DNA of 64,000 nt from Variovorax sp. OK212 (GTDB lineage Bacteria > Pseudomonadota > Gammaproteobacteria > Burkholderiales > Burkholderiaceae_C), in the NCBI RefSeq assembly GCF_900112425.1, contig NZ_FOLP01000006.1, forward strand, positions 372,001 to 436,000. The letters run 5' to 3'. Shown one piece after another: positions 15,308-24,063 of this stretch. How positions within the stretch are numbered: position 1 is the first letter of the stretch; each line of letters opens with the position of its first letter. The translations under genes and the position numbers were made by a program. The notes beneath the pieces were generated by a model. That model did no database searches and was not told where the DNA came from. It saw only the letters and a program-made list of their open reading frames with translations.

Positions 15308-17548
15308 GTGAAGCGCGATTCCTCGAGCCTCCAGACGGCGCCCGTGTCCGACGCGGTCATGGTCGATTACCCGTTGTCCGCCGCCACGGCCGACCGCACG
15401 CCGGTGATGGAGAACATGCTGGCGCGCGCGCGCGCGTTCGCCGAGCCGCTGATTGCCGATGAGACGCTCGACACGGGCGAGAACACGCTCGCGCATGCCG
15501 ACGCGGTGGCCGCCATCGTCGCGAAGATGGGCGGCTCCGAGGCCATGCAGGCTGCGAGCTACCTGGTCTATGCCTGCCAGCACCTGAACCGCCCGCAGGA
15601 AGTCATCGCCAAGGTGTTCGGCGACAACTTCGCGGCGCTCGCGGTGGAGACGACCAAGCTGGTGCGCGTGCAGGAGCAGGCGCGCTCCGCGTCGCAGGGG
15701 CACCATGCCGAAGGCGCCGGCGCGCAGACCGAGAACGTGCGCAAGATGCTGCTCGCGTTCTCGCGCGACCTGCGCGTGGTGATGCTGCGACTGGCCTCGC
15801 GGCTGCAAACCCTGCGCCATGCGGCCGCGAGCAAGCAGCCGACACCGGAGAGCGTGGCGCGCGAATCGCTGCAGGTGTTTGCGCCGCTGGCCAACCGGCT
15901 GGGCATCTGGCAGGTGAAGTGGGAGATCGAGGATCTTTCGTTCCGCTTTCTCGAGCCCGAAACCTACAAGCTGATCGCGCGGCTGCTCGACGAGAAGCGC
16001 ATCGAACGCGAAGGCCACATCGAGCAATTGCGCTCGCAGCTCGAACGCGAACTGCAGGCCGAAGGCGTGAAGGCCACGGTGCAGGGTCGCCCGAAGAACA
16101 TCTACAGCATCGTGAAGAAGATGCGCGGCAAGTCGCTCGACTTCGCGCAGGTCTTCGACATCCTCGCGCTGCGCGTGGTGGTGCCCGACGTCAAGGATTG
16201 CTACGCGGCGCTGGCATGGGTGCACTCGCACTTCCAGCCGATCGACGAGGAGTTCGACGACTACATCGCGCGGCCGAAGCCCAACGGCTACCAGTCGCTG
16301 CACACGGTGGTGCGCGAACTGGTCGACGGCAAGCCGGGCAAGCCGATCGAGATCCAGATTCGCACGGAAGAAATGCACGACCACGCCGAGCATGGCGTGG
16401 CGGCCCACTGGGCCTACAAGGAAGCGGGCCACAAGGGCTACGCGGGCGTATGGGCGAGCGGCGAATACGACGCGAAGATCGCGGTGCTGCGCCAGCTGCT
16501 GGCGTGGGAGCGGGATCTTTCGGGCGGCCTGCAGGGGCAGGGCCTGTTCGACGACCGCATCTATGTGCTCACGCCGGACGCGGCCATCGTCGAACTGCCG
16601 CAGGGCGCGACGCCGGTCGACTTCGCGTACACCGTGCACACCACGCTCGGCCATCGCTGCCGCGGTGCGCGTGTCGATGGCGCGATGGTGCCGCTGAACA
16701 CACCGCTGTCGAACGGGCAGACGGTCGAGATCATTGCGGCCAAGGAAGGCGGACCTTCGCGCGATTGGCTCAATGCGGAGCTGGGCTATCTGGCGAGCCA
16801 CCGTGCACGTGCGAAGGTGCGTGCGTGGTTCAACGCACAGATCACGCACGAGACCGTGGCGCGTGGACGCGAAGCGGTCGAGAAGCTGCTGCAGCGCGAA
16901 GGCAAGACGTCGGTGCGGCTCGAAGATCTCGCGTCGCAGCTGGGCTTCAAGTCGGCGGACAACCTCTTCGAAGTGGTCGGCAAGGACGAGTTCTCGTTGC
17001 GCAACATCGAGACGTTGCTGCGTCCGCCGGAACCCGCACCGGGTCCCGACGACGGCGTGCTCATCAAGAAGGCGCGCGGCAGCGAGAAGTCGGGCAAGGG
17101 CGGTGTGCTGGTGGTGGGCGTGTCTTCATTGATGACGCAGCTTGCCAAGTGCTGCAAGCCTGCGCCGCCCGACGCCATTCGCGGTTTCGTCACGCGAGGT
17201 CATGGTGTCAGCGTGCACCGCAGCGACTGCAGCAACTTCCGCACGATGGCCGCGAAGGATGGCGAGCGCGTCATCGATGTGGAGTGGGGTGCCGCGAAGA
17301 AGGGTGCAGAGGCGCCGGTGTATGCGGTGGACGTGTCCGTCGAGGCGGCCGACAGGCAAGGGCTGCTGCGCGATATCTCCGACGTGTTCGCACGCGAGAA
17401 GATGAATGTGATCGGCGTGCAGACGCAATCGATCAAGGGCACGGCGTGGATGACGTTCACCGTGGAAATCGCCGATGCCGCGCGGCTCACGCAGGTGCTC
17501 GGACTGGTCACTGCAGTTATTGGTGTGCGATCTGCACGTCGTCGCTGA
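15308..17548 (+). CDS. relA: GTP pyrophosphokinase RelA, (p)ppGpp synthetase I
   Basis: RelA makes (p)ppGpp on ribosomes carrying uncharged tRNA. The 746-residue protein has a degenerate HD hydrolase domain (about residues 60-200; the HD pair and the HDxxED motif of SpoT/Rel are absent, with YACQHLN in place), an intact synthetase domain with GRPKNIYSIVKKM and EEFDDYIARPKPNGYQSLHT, a TGS domain (DRIYVLTPDAAIVELPQGAT), a zinc-finger-like segment with CCKPAPPDAIRG, and a C-terminal ACT domain. The EFDD motif and the lost HD residues mark a monofunctional RelA. The start is GTG 15308; ATG 15359 is an alternative. A tRNA-Val gene follows. Confidence 0.94.
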   Translation: MKRDSSSLQTAPVSDAVMVDYPLSAATADRTPVMENMLARARAFAEPLIADETLDTGENTLAHADAVAAIVAKMGGSEAMQAASYLVYACQHLNRPQEVIAKVFGDNFAALAVETTKLVRVQEQARSASQGHHAEGAGAQTENVRKMLLAFSRDLRVVMLRLASRLQTLRHAAASKQPTPESVARESLQVFAPLANRLGIWQVKWEIEDLSFRFLEPETYKLIARLLDEKRIEREGHIEQLRSQLERELQAEGVKATVQGRPKNIYSIVKKMRGKSLDFAQVFDILALRVVVPDVKDCYAALAWVHSHFQPIDEEFDDYIARPKPNGYQSLHTVVRELVDGKPGKPIEIQIRTEEMHDHAEHGVAAHWAYKEAGHKGYAGVWASGEYDAKIAVLRQLLAWERDLSGGLQGQGLFDDRIYVLTPDAAIVELPQGATPVDFAYTVHTTLGHRCRGARVDGAMVPLNTPLSNGQTVEIIAAKEGGPSRDWLNAELGYLASHRARAKVRAWFNAQITHETVARGREAVEKLLQREGKTSVRLEDLASQLGFKSADNLFEVVGKDEFSLRNIETLLRPPEPAPGPDDGVLIKKARGSEKSGKGGVLVVGVSSLMTQLAKCCKPAPPDAIRGFVTRGHGVSVHRSDCSNFRTMAAKDGERVIDVEWGAAKKGAEAPVYAVDVSVEAADRQGLLRDISDVFAREKMNVIGVQTQSIKGTAWMTFTVEIADAARLTQVLGLVTAVIGVRSARRR

Positions 17549-17596
17549 AAAGCATGATTTCTGCTGCTACAATAAGTGCTTCTCGGACACATCCTT

Positions 17597-17673
17597 AGGC
17601 GCGTAGCTCAGCTGGTTAGAGCACCACCTTGACATGGTGGGGGTCGTTGGTTCGAGTCCAATCGCGCCTACCA
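17597..17673 (+). tRNA. tRNA-Val (anticodon GAC)
   Basis: A complete 77-nt cloverleaf. The acceptor stem AGGCGCG pairs with CGCGCCT, the D-arm is GCTCAGCTGGTTAGAGC, the anticodon stem CCACC/GGTGG encloses TTGACAT with anticodon GAC, and the T-arm carries GGTTCGAGTCC. The CCA end is encoded. It decodes GUC and GUU. It lies 48 bases after relA. Confidence 0.97.
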
Positions 17674-17718
17674 ATTTTTGTTCAATCCCGGCCAACCACC
17701 GGATCAGTTGAACAAAGC

Positions 17719-17741
17719 ATGCACCGGGTTCCCCGGTGCAT
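17719..17741 (+). terminator. Hairpin downstream of tRNA-Val
   Basis: ATGCACCGGG (17719-17728) pairs perfectly with CCCGGTGCAT (17732-17741) around a three-base loop, 45 bases after the tRNA. There is no T-run, so its role as a terminator is inferred from position and stability. Confidence 0.5.
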
Positions 17742-17843
17742 CAATCGTCCATCTGTGGTGATGCAGAAAAAGACCGTGGCCATCTTGTTGTGCTAACTTG
17801 GCCGCACTGCAAACCATTTCCCAATTTCTTGATAAGCGATCAG

Positions 17844-18215
17844 ATGAATACGCGATCAACGCTGGTTGATCGGGCTCATGCCGACAAGCGTCAGGCCTTG
17901 CTGTTGAAGCAGGCTCCTCTCGAGTTTGCACGTGCCGTCTACGGCATCAACGACCACGCAGGTGGCCGCACGGAAACCATGGCTGCACGCGAAGTGGCGC
18001 GCGCGCAGCAACGCCAGGGCATGCCGTTGACCGAAGAGCGTGCCGAACAGCGTGCCCGCGCCTACCTTCCCACGCCGGGTCAGGAGCACTGCCCACGTTG
18101 CTGGGTGGTCTACGGACAAAAAAATCCGCTGCGTTTTCGTGATGCTTCCGAAGAGCTTCCAGAGACCGCGTCCTGCCATTCGTGCGGGGCGGAATACGCC
18201 ACATCGTCGGACTGA
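17844..18215 (+). CDS. Hypothetical protein with a C-terminal zinc-ribbon-like motif
   Basis: A 123-residue cytosolic protein starting MNTRSTLVDRAHADKRQALL at ATG 17844. The middle is an alpha-helical Ala/Arg/Glu-rich region (about residues 30-75). The C-terminal third has paired cysteines in EHCPRCWVVYG and TASCHSCGAEY, spaced about 26 residues apart as in a zinc ribbon. The function is not known to me; nucleic-acid or protein binding would fit. It lies between tRNA-Val and phaR on the same strand, with 104 bases before the phaR start. Confidence 0.7.
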   Translation: MNTRSTLVDRAHADKRQALLLKQAPLEFARAVYGINDHAGGRTETMAAREVARAQQRQGMPLTEERAEQRARAYLPTPGQEHCPRCWVVYGQKNPLRFRDASEELPETASCHSCGAEYATSSD

Positions 18216-18319
18216 ACGTGCACGAGCGTCGTGCGGTCAGGGTAAACCTTGTCGCGGCGCAGCAAAACCGCTCCCTAGAATCATCCGATGACATGGGCGT
18301 CCATGTGAAGGAGTCCGCA

Positions 18320-18853
18320 GTGCAGAGCAAGAAGTCCGGGGTCAAACCGGTACAGCGTGTGATCAAGAAGTACCCCAACCGAAGGCTCTACGACACCGAG
18401 ACATCCACGTACATCACGCTGACCGAGGTGAAGCAGCTGGTCATCCAGAGTGCGCAGTTCGTGGTGCGTGACGCCAAGTCCGGCGACGATCTCACCCGCA
18501 GCATTCTGCTGCAGATCATTCTTGAAGAAGAGGCGGGCGGCGCGCCGATGTTCACCGAGCAGGTGTTGTCCAACATCATCCGTTTCTACGGGCAGGCGAT
18601 GCAGGGCTACATGGGCCCGTATCTCGAGAAGAATATCCAAGCCATGACCGAAGTGCAGGCCCAACTGGCCGACAAGGCCGAAGGCCTGACGCCCGAAATG
18701 TGGTCGCGCTTCATGAGCATGCAGTCGCCGATGCTGCAGGGGCTGATGGGCAACTACGTCGAGCAATCGAAGAATGTGTTCCTGCAGATGCAGGAGCAGA
18801 TGCAGAAAAACACCGAGCAGGTGCTTGGCGCCTTTGGCATCAAGCGTCCCTGA
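18320..18853 (+). CDS. phaR: Polyhydroxyalkanoate synthesis repressor PhaR
   Basis: PhaR represses phasin and PHA genes and binds PHA granules. The N-terminal PHB accumulation regulator domain is recognised by RVIKKYPNRRLYDTETSTYI and LTRSILLQIILEEE. The following domain is Met/Gln-rich (MQGYMGPYLEKNIQAM, MQSPMLQGLMGNYVEQSK), typical of granule-associated segments. I chose GTG 18320 because AAGGAG at 18308-18313 sits six bases upstream and the protein then starts close to the conserved domain; ATG 18293 in frame would add nine residues. Length is 177 residues. Confidence 0.92.
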   Translation: MQSKKSGVKPVQRVIKKYPNRRLYDTETSTYITLTEVKQLVIQSAQFVVRDAKSGDDLTRSILLQIILEEEAGGAPMFTEQVLSNIIRFYGQAMQGYMGPYLEKNIQAMTEVQAQLADKAEGLTPEMWSRFMSMQSPMLQGLMGNYVEQSKNVFLQMQEQMQKNTEQVLGAFGIKRP

Positions 18854-18969
18854 GTTTCGTCCCGGCCGTTTGGCCGCCAGATCGACCGAGTGCGCTTGAC
18901 CCTCGGCCGAAGGCGAAGGTTCTCCAATGAATGCCCAGCCGTCACCGATAGCTGGGACAATAGAGGCAT

Positions 18970-20376
18970 ATGAGCGAAGTTGCCTCCCCCGAACGTACGG
19001 CCACGCCGACCGCCCCCAAGGTCGGATTCGTGAGCCTGGGCTGCCCCAAGGCCCTGACAGATTCCGAATTGATCCTGACCCAGCTGAGCGCTGAGGGCTA
19101 TCAGACCTCCAAGACTTTCGAAGGTGCCGATCTGGTGATCGTCAACACCTGCGGCTTCATCGACGATGCGGTGAAGGAAAGCCTGGACACCATCGGTGAA
19201 GCGCTGGCCGAAAACGGCCGCGTGATCGTCACCGGCTGCCTAGGTGCCAAGACCGGCGACCAGGGCGGCAATCTGGTGCGCCAGATGCACCCGAGCGTGC
19301 TGGCCGTGACCGGCCCGCACGCCACGCAAGAGGTGATGGATGCGGTGCACGCCAACCTGCCCAAGCCGCACGACCCCTTCATCGACCTGGTGCCGAACAC
19401 CTTCGGCGTTGCCGGCCTCAAGCTGACGCCGCGCCACTATGCGTACTTGAAGATCAGCGAAGGCTGCAACCACCGCTGCACTTTCTGCATCATTCCGTCG
19501 ATGCGCGGCGACTTGGTGTCGCGGCCGGTCGGCGACGTGTTGAGCGAGGCGAAGGCCTTGTTCGAAGGCGGCGTGAAGGAGTTGCTGGTGATCAGCCAGG
19601 ACACCTCGGCCTATGGCGTCGACGTGAAGTACCGCACCGGGTTCTGGGACGGCAAGCCGGTCAAGACCCGCATGCTGGAGCTGGTGCGCACCCTGGGCGA
19701 AATCGCCGAGCCTTACGGCGCGTGGGTTCGTTTGCACTACGTGTACCCGTACCCGAGCGTCGACGAAATCATTCCGCTCATGGCCAGCGGCATGGTGCTG
19801 CCGTACCTCGACGTGCCGCTGCAGCACAGCCACCCCGACGTGCTCAAGCGCATGAAGCGTCCGGCCAGCGGCGAGAAGAACCTGGAGCGTCTGGCGCGTT
19901 GGCGCGAGGTGTGCCCGGAGCTCGTGATCCGCAGCACCTTCATTGCCGGTTTCCCCGGCGAGACGGAGCAGGAATTCGAGCATCTGCTCGACTTCATTCG
20001 CGAAGCCGAAATCGACCGTGCCGGTTGCTTTGCCTACAGCCCGGTCGCAGGCGCGACCGCCAACGATATTCCCGGCATGCTGCCCGAGCCGGAGCGTGAG
20101 GCGCGACGCGCCCGTTTCATGGAAGTGGCGGAAGCCGTGTCGATCGCCAAGCTGCAAAAGCGCATCGGCTCGACGATGCAGGTGCTGGTCGATTCGGCGC
20201 CGGGCATGGGCCGCAAGGGTGGGGTGGGGCGCACGTACGCCGATGCACCGGAGATCGACGGCACGGTTCGCCTGCTGCCGCCCGAGAAGATCAGCAAGAC
20301 GCTCAAGGTCGGTGAGTTCACGCGCGCGCGCATCGTGGGCGCAGAAGGCCACGACCTGATCGCACTGCCGGTTTGA
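18970..20376 (+). CDS. rimO: Ribosomal protein S12 methylthiotransferase
   Basis: RimO is a radical-SAM enzyme that adds a methylthio group to an aspartate of ribosomal protein S12. The 468-residue protein has the N-terminal UPF0004 domain with cluster cysteines C25 (SLGCPK), C61 (NTCGF) and C90 (TGCLG), the radical-SAM motif C166-x3-C170-x2-C173 in EGCNHRCTFCIIPS, and a C-terminal TRAM domain (MQVLVDSAPGMGRKG onward). FAYSPVAGATA supports RimO over MiaB. It lies downstream of phaR after a 116-base gap and is convergent with the tRNA-Leu unit. Confidence 0.95.
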   Translation: MSEVASPERTATPTAPKVGFVSLGCPKALTDSELILTQLSAEGYQTSKTFEGADLVIVNTCGFIDDAVKESLDTIGEALAENGRVIVTGCLGAKTGDQGGNLVRQMHPSVLAVTGPHATQEVMDAVHANLPKPHDPFIDLVPNTFGVAGLKLTPRHYAYLKISEGCNHRCTFCIIPSMRGDLVSRPVGDVLSEAKALFEGGVKELLVISQDTSAYGVDVKYRTGFWDGKPVKTRMLELVRTLGEIAEPYGAWVRLHYVYPYPSVDEIIPLMASGMVLPYLDVPLQHSHPDVLKRMKRPASGEKNLERLARWREVCPELVIRSTFIAGFPGETEQEFEHLLDFIREAEIDRAGCFAYSPVAGATANDIPGMLPEPEREARRARFMEVAEAVSIAKLQKRIGSTMQVLVDSAPGMGRKGGVGRTYADAPEIDGTVRLLPPEKISKTLKVGEFTRARIVGAEGHDLIALPV

Positions 20377-20394
20377 TGCGGATTCGTACAGACA

Positions 20395-20423
20395 AGAAAA
20401 AAGCCACCGGAGACCGGTGGCTT
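20395..20423 (-). terminator. Intrinsic terminator of the downstream tRNA-Leu copy
   Basis: On the minus strand AAGCCACCGG, loop TCT, CCGGTGGCTT is followed by a T-rich run (20395-20400), a textbook rho-independent terminator 35 bases beyond the tRNA 3' end. It faces rimO and may stop both transcripts. An identical stem follows the second tRNA-Leu gene. Confidence 0.9.
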
Positions 20424-20457
20424 GTTTCGAATGACCTGGCGGGGGTCAGCTTGTATT

Positions 20458-20542
<85 letters not shown>

Positions 20543-20711
20543 TTCACACCTGCCGAAGCAGCTGTGTTTTTTTGCTTTTCAGCAAAGACTACGAGTATAC
20601 ACAATTTTCTGCGGCTTCCTGACAGAGATGTTCGCTTGCGCGCGCATTTTTGTTTTCGAAGCCGGCGGCATCGCCCGCGTTGCCCGTTTGATGCAGATTC
20701 AAACGGCCATG

Positions 20712-20738
20712 AAAAAAGCCACCGGAGACCGGTGGCTT
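20712..20738 (-). terminator. Intrinsic terminator of the upstream tRNA-Leu copy
   Basis: It has the same 10-bp stem (20716-20725 with 20729-20738) and AGA/TCT loop as the terminator at 20395-20423, followed on the minus strand by a run of T from 20717 to 20712. It lies 35 bases after the second tRNA-Leu gene and shows that the whole tRNA-terminator unit was duplicated. Confidence 0.9.
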
Positions 20739-20772
20739 CAATCGGATGACCTGGTAAAGGTCTGTTTAAACT

Positions 20773-20857
<85 letters not shown>

Positions 20858-20884
20858 CCACAGAACTGCCGAAGCAGTTATGTT

Positions 20885-23203
20885 TTGAATTTCAGGAAAG
20901 AAGGAGATCATATCAAAAATAATGTCACTTCCAGCAGCTTGTTGGACGAATTCGAAGGCACTGTTCAAGGACATCGCGACGGGCACGGTTTTGTGCAGCG
21001 CGACGACGGTGAAGCAGACATCTACCTGCCCCCGAACGAGATGCGCGCGGTGCTGCACAAGGACCGCGTCAAGGCGCGTGTCGTGCGGCAGGACCGCCGC
21101 GGTCGCCCCGAAGGGCGCGTGGTGGAAATCGTCGAGCGTCCCGAGCAGCCGATCATCGGCCGCTTGCTGCATGAAGGCGGTATCTGGCTCGTTGCCCCCG
21201 AAGACAAGCGCTACGGACAAGACGTTCTGATTCCCAAGGGTGCCACCGGTCCTGCGAAGGTCGGACAGGTGGTCGTGGTGCAGCTCACCGAGCCGCCGGC
21301 GTTGTTCGGCCAACCCGTGGGCCGCGTGAAGGAAGTGCTGGGCGAGATCGACGACCCCGGCATGGAAATCGAAATTGCCGTGCGCAAGTACGGCGTGCCG
21401 CACGAGTTCTCCGCGGAGTGCCTGGCCGAGGCCAAGGCATTGCCCGAGAAGGTCCGTCCCGCCGACAAGAAGGGGCGCGTCGACCTCACCGACATCCCGC
21501 TCGTCACCATCGACGGCGAAGACGCGCGTGACTTCGACGACGCCGTCTATTGCGAGCCCGCGAAGGTGGGCCGTGGCAAGGGCTGGCGCCTGCTCGTGGC
21601 CATCGCCGACGTCAGTGCCTATGTGCGCACCGGTTCGCCTATCGACATCGACGCCTACGACCGCGCCACCAGCGTCTACTTTCCGCGCCGCGTCATTCCG
21701 ATGCTGCCCGAGAAGCTGTCGAACGGCCTGTGCTCGCTGAACCCCGATGTCGAACGCCTGTGCATGGTGTGCGACATGCTGGTCGCGGCCGACGGCGAGA
21801 TCTACGCGTACCAGTTCTATCCGGCCGTGATGTTCAGCCATGCGCGCTTCACGTACACCGAGGTGGCCGCCATCCTCGGCAACACGCGCGGCCCCGAAGC
21901 GGCCAAGCGCAAGGACCGCGTGAAGGACCTGCTGAACCTCGCCGACGTGTACAAGGCGCTGCTCAAGCAGCGCGGCAAGCGCGGTGCGGTCGACTTCGAG
22001 ACCACCGAGACGCAGATCATCTGCGACGACGCCGGCCGCATCGAGAAGATCGTGCCGCGCACGCGCAACGAGGCGCACCGTCTCATCGAAGAAGCGATGC
22101 TCGCAGCCAACGTCTGCAGCGCCGACTTCATCGCCGAAGGCAAGCACCCGGGCCTGTTCCGCGTGCATGAGGGCCCGACGGCCGAGAAGAAGGAAATCCT
22201 GCGCGGCTACCTGAAGGCGATGGGCGTGGGCCTGAGCATCACGGACGACCCCAAGCCGGGCGAGTTCCAGGCGATTGCCGTGGCCACCAAGGAGCGCCCT
22301 GACGCGCAGCAGATCCACACCATGCTGCTGCGCTCGATGCAGCAGGCGATCTACACGCCGTTCAACAGCGGCCACTTCGGCTTGGCCTACGAGGCGTACA
22401 CGCATTTCACGAGCCCGATCCGGCGCTATCCGGACTTGCTGGTGCACCGCGTGATCAAGGCGATCCTCACCAAGTCGCGCTACCAGTTGCCGATGCTGCC
22501 CACGCCCGGCGAAGCGCATGCGAAGCTGGCCAAGCGGCTCGCGTCGCGCGTGAAGGCGCCGACGGCCAAGCCGCAGAAAGCCACCATCGCGCCCAGCAAG
22601 GAAGTGCTGGCATGGGAAGCCGCGGGCCTGCATTGCAGCGCCAACGAGCGCCGCGCCGACGAAGCCAGCCGCGACGTCGAGGCCTGGCTCAAGTGCAAGT
22701 ACATGCGCGAGCACCTCGGCGAGGAGTACGGCGGCGTGGTCACCGCGGCCACCACCTTCGGCATCTTCGTCACGCTCGACGCGATGTACGTCGAAGGGCT
22801 GGTGCACATCACCGAGCTCGGCGGCGAGTACTTCAAGTTCGACGAGATGCGCCAGGAGCTGCGCGGCGAGCGCACCGGCATCCGCTATGCCATCGGCACG
22901 CGCGTGCGGGTGCAGGTGAGCCGCGTCGACCTGGACGGCCGCAAGATCGACTTCCGCCTCGTGCGCGAGGGCGAAGACCTGATGTCGCGCGCGATGAAGG
23001 ACAAGGGCGCGGCATCATCGGGCGTGCCGGTCAAGGCATCGGCCAAGCGCGGTTCGCGCCACAAGGCCGACGCCTCGGCCGACCAGCCGCGCGCCGAGCG
23101 CGGCACCTCGGTTGCGGCCGGGCCGCAGTCGGCGATGCAGGCCTTCAAGTCGGCGGTCAAGAAGGCCGCCAACAAGATGAAGGGGCGCAAGCCGCGCCGC
23201 TGA
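20885..23203 (+). CDS. rnr: Ribonuclease R
   Basis: RNase R is a processive 3'-to-5' exoribonuclease that degrades structured RNA. The protein has cold-shock domains at the N-terminus (EFEGTVQGHRDGHGFVQRDD), the RNB catalytic domain with the aspartate cluster DGEDARDFDDAV, FTSPIRRYPDLLVHR late in RNB, an S1 domain (YGGVVTAATTFGIFV) and a Lys/Arg-rich C-terminal tail. The start is uncertain: the given TTG 20885 has no ribosome binding site, while AAGGAG at 20901-20906 is five bases before an in-frame ATC at 20912 that would give (I/M)KNNVTSSSLLDEF. The next standard in-frame start is TTG 20939. The stop is secure. Confidence 0.95.
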   Translation: MNFRKEGDHIKNNVTSSSLLDEFEGTVQGHRDGHGFVQRDDGEADIYLPPNEMRAVLHKDRVKARVVRQDRRGRPEGRVVEIVERPEQPIIGRLLHEGGIWLVAPEDKRYGQDVLIPKGATGPAKVGQVVVVQLTEPPALFGQPVGRVKEVLGEIDDPGMEIEIAVRKYGVPHEFSAECLAEAKALPEKVRPADKKGRVDLTDIPLVTIDGEDARDFDDAVYCEPAKVGRGKGWRLLVAIADVSAYVRTGSPIDIDAYDRATSVYFPRRVIPMLPEKLSNGLCSLNPDVERLCMVCDMLVAADGEIYAYQFYPAVMFSHARFTYTEVAAILGNTRGPEAAKRKDRVKDLLNLADVYKALLKQRGKRGAVDFETTETQIICDDAGRIEKIVPRTRNEAHRLIEEAMLAANVCSADFIAEGKHPGLFRVHEGPTAEKKEILRGYLKAMGVGLSITDDPKPGEFQAIAVATKERPDAQQIHTMLLRSMQQAIYTPFNSGHFGLAYEAYTHFTSPIRRYPDLLVHRVIKAILTKSRYQLPMLPTPGEAHAKLAKRLASRVKAPTAKPQKATIAPSKEVLAWEAAGLHCSANERRADEASRDVEAWLKCKYMREHLGEEYGGVVTAATTFGIFVTLDAMYVEGLVHITELGGEYFKFDEMRQELRGERTGIRYAIGTRVRVQVSRVDLDGRKIDFRLVREGEDLMSRAMKDKGAASSGVPVKASAKRGSRHKADASADQPRAERGTSVAAGPQSAMQAFKSAVKKAANKMKGRKPRR
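20901..20906 (+). promoter_or_regulatory. Ribosome binding site of rnr pointing at an ATC codon
   Basis: AAGGAG is the only strong Shine-Dalgarno match in the rnr leader. Five bases later is ATC (20912-20914) in frame with RNase R; the ATG at 20922 is out of frame. This suggests either a rare AUC start or use of a poorer TTG. Confidence 0.55.
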
Positions 23204-23255
23204 TGCCCTGCCGCATGAACCATCGACAAACTGACAAAAGAAAGAGACAGACCGC

Positions 23256-24020
23256 ATGAGCGCTGAAGACAACAAAGGCCGCATCGCCATCGTCACCGGG
23301 GCGGGCTCCGGCATCGGCCGCGCCGCCGCGCTGGCGCTGCTGGGCGACGGCTGGAACGTGGTGCTGGCCGGTCGCCGCCTGGAGCCGCTGGAGCAGGTGG
23401 CGGAAGAGTCGGGCGCCGGTGCGCGCGCCTTCGCCGTGCCGACCGATGTGGCCAAGGCCGATTCGGTGCAGGCGCTGTTCGCGGCCGCGGTCGATCGCTT
23501 TGGCCGCGTCGACCTGCTGTTCAACAACGCCGGCGTGGGCAACCCGCCGGGTCCCTTCGAGGACTGGACGCCGGAGCAGTGGCAGGGCGTGGTCGACATC
23601 AACCTGACGGGCATGTTCTTCTGCATCCAGCAGGCGTTCCGCACGATGAAGGCGCAGACGCCGATGGGCGGGCGCATCATCAACAACGGCTCGATCTCGG
23701 CCACCGCGCCGCGTCCGAACTCGGCCGCCTACACGTCCACCAAGCACGCGGTCGAAGGCCTGACCAAGACGGCGTCGCTCGACGGGCGCAAGTACGACAT
23801 CGCGGTGGGGCAGGTGGACGTGGGCAACGCCATGACCGAACTGGCCGCGCGCATGGCCAAGGGCGTGCCGCAGGCCAATGGCGAGCTGGCGATCGAGCCG
23901 CTCATCGACGTGAAGATCGTCGGCCAGTCGGTGCTCTACATGGCCAACCTGCCGCTGGAAGCCAACGTGCTGTTCCACACCATCATGGCGACGAAGATGC
24001 CCTTCGTCGGTCGCGGCTAA
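23256..24020 (+). CDS. SDR family oxidoreductase
   Basis: A 254-residue classical short-chain dehydrogenase/reductase. It has the NAD(P) loop TGAGSGIGRAAALAL, an arginine-rich start of the second strand (LAGRRLEPL) suggesting NADPH, NNAGVGNPPG, the catalytic serine in NNGSISATAPR, and the Y-x3-K pair in SAAYTSTKHAVEGL. The C-terminal part (ANLPLEANVLFHTIMATKMP) is shared by many uncharacterised betaproteobacterial SDRs. The substrate cannot be told. The gene starts 53 bases after rnr and ends at a short tandem repeat before the convergent NAD(P)HX repair gene. Confidence 0.88.
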   Translation: MSAEDNKGRIAIVTGAGSGIGRAAALALLGDGWNVVLAGRRLEPLEQVAEESGAGARAFAVPTDVAKADSVQALFAAAVDRFGRVDLLFNNAGVGNPPGPFEDWTPEQWQGVVDINLTGMFFCIQQAFRTMKAQTPMGGRIINNGSISATAPRPNSAAYTSTKHAVEGLTKTASLDGRKYDIAVGQVDVGNAMTELAARMAKGVPQANGELAIEPLIDVKIVGQSVLYMANLPLEANVLFHTIMATKMPFVGRG

Positions 24021-24033
24021 ACCCGTCGGTCGA

Positions 24034-24063
24034 TTGGTCGGTTGGTCGGTTGGTCGGTTGGTC
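24034..24063. repeat. 8-bp tandem repeat between convergent genes
   Basis: Three full copies and one partial copy of TTGGTCGG fill 24034-24063, with a degenerate copy just upstream. The last bases reach the stop codon of the NAD(P)HX repair gene (24062-24064). The unit is not a multiple of three and lies mostly outside coding sequence, so length changes there would be tolerated. Confidence 0.9.

Noticed and set aside
14279..16849. A long minus-strand frame opposite the hydrolase and relA genes
   Set aside because: It is antisense to two well-supported genes and its protein is low-complexity, Arg/His-rich, with no motif.
16941..17132. Frameshift in relA suggested by alternative plus-strand frames
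   Set aside because: The main frame is continuous through all domains, including the TGS and ACT segments, so no frameshift is needed.
17597..17673. tRNA-Val as an integration (att) site
   Set aside because: The DNA downstream carries no integrase gene, no repeated tRNA 3' end and no change in gene style.
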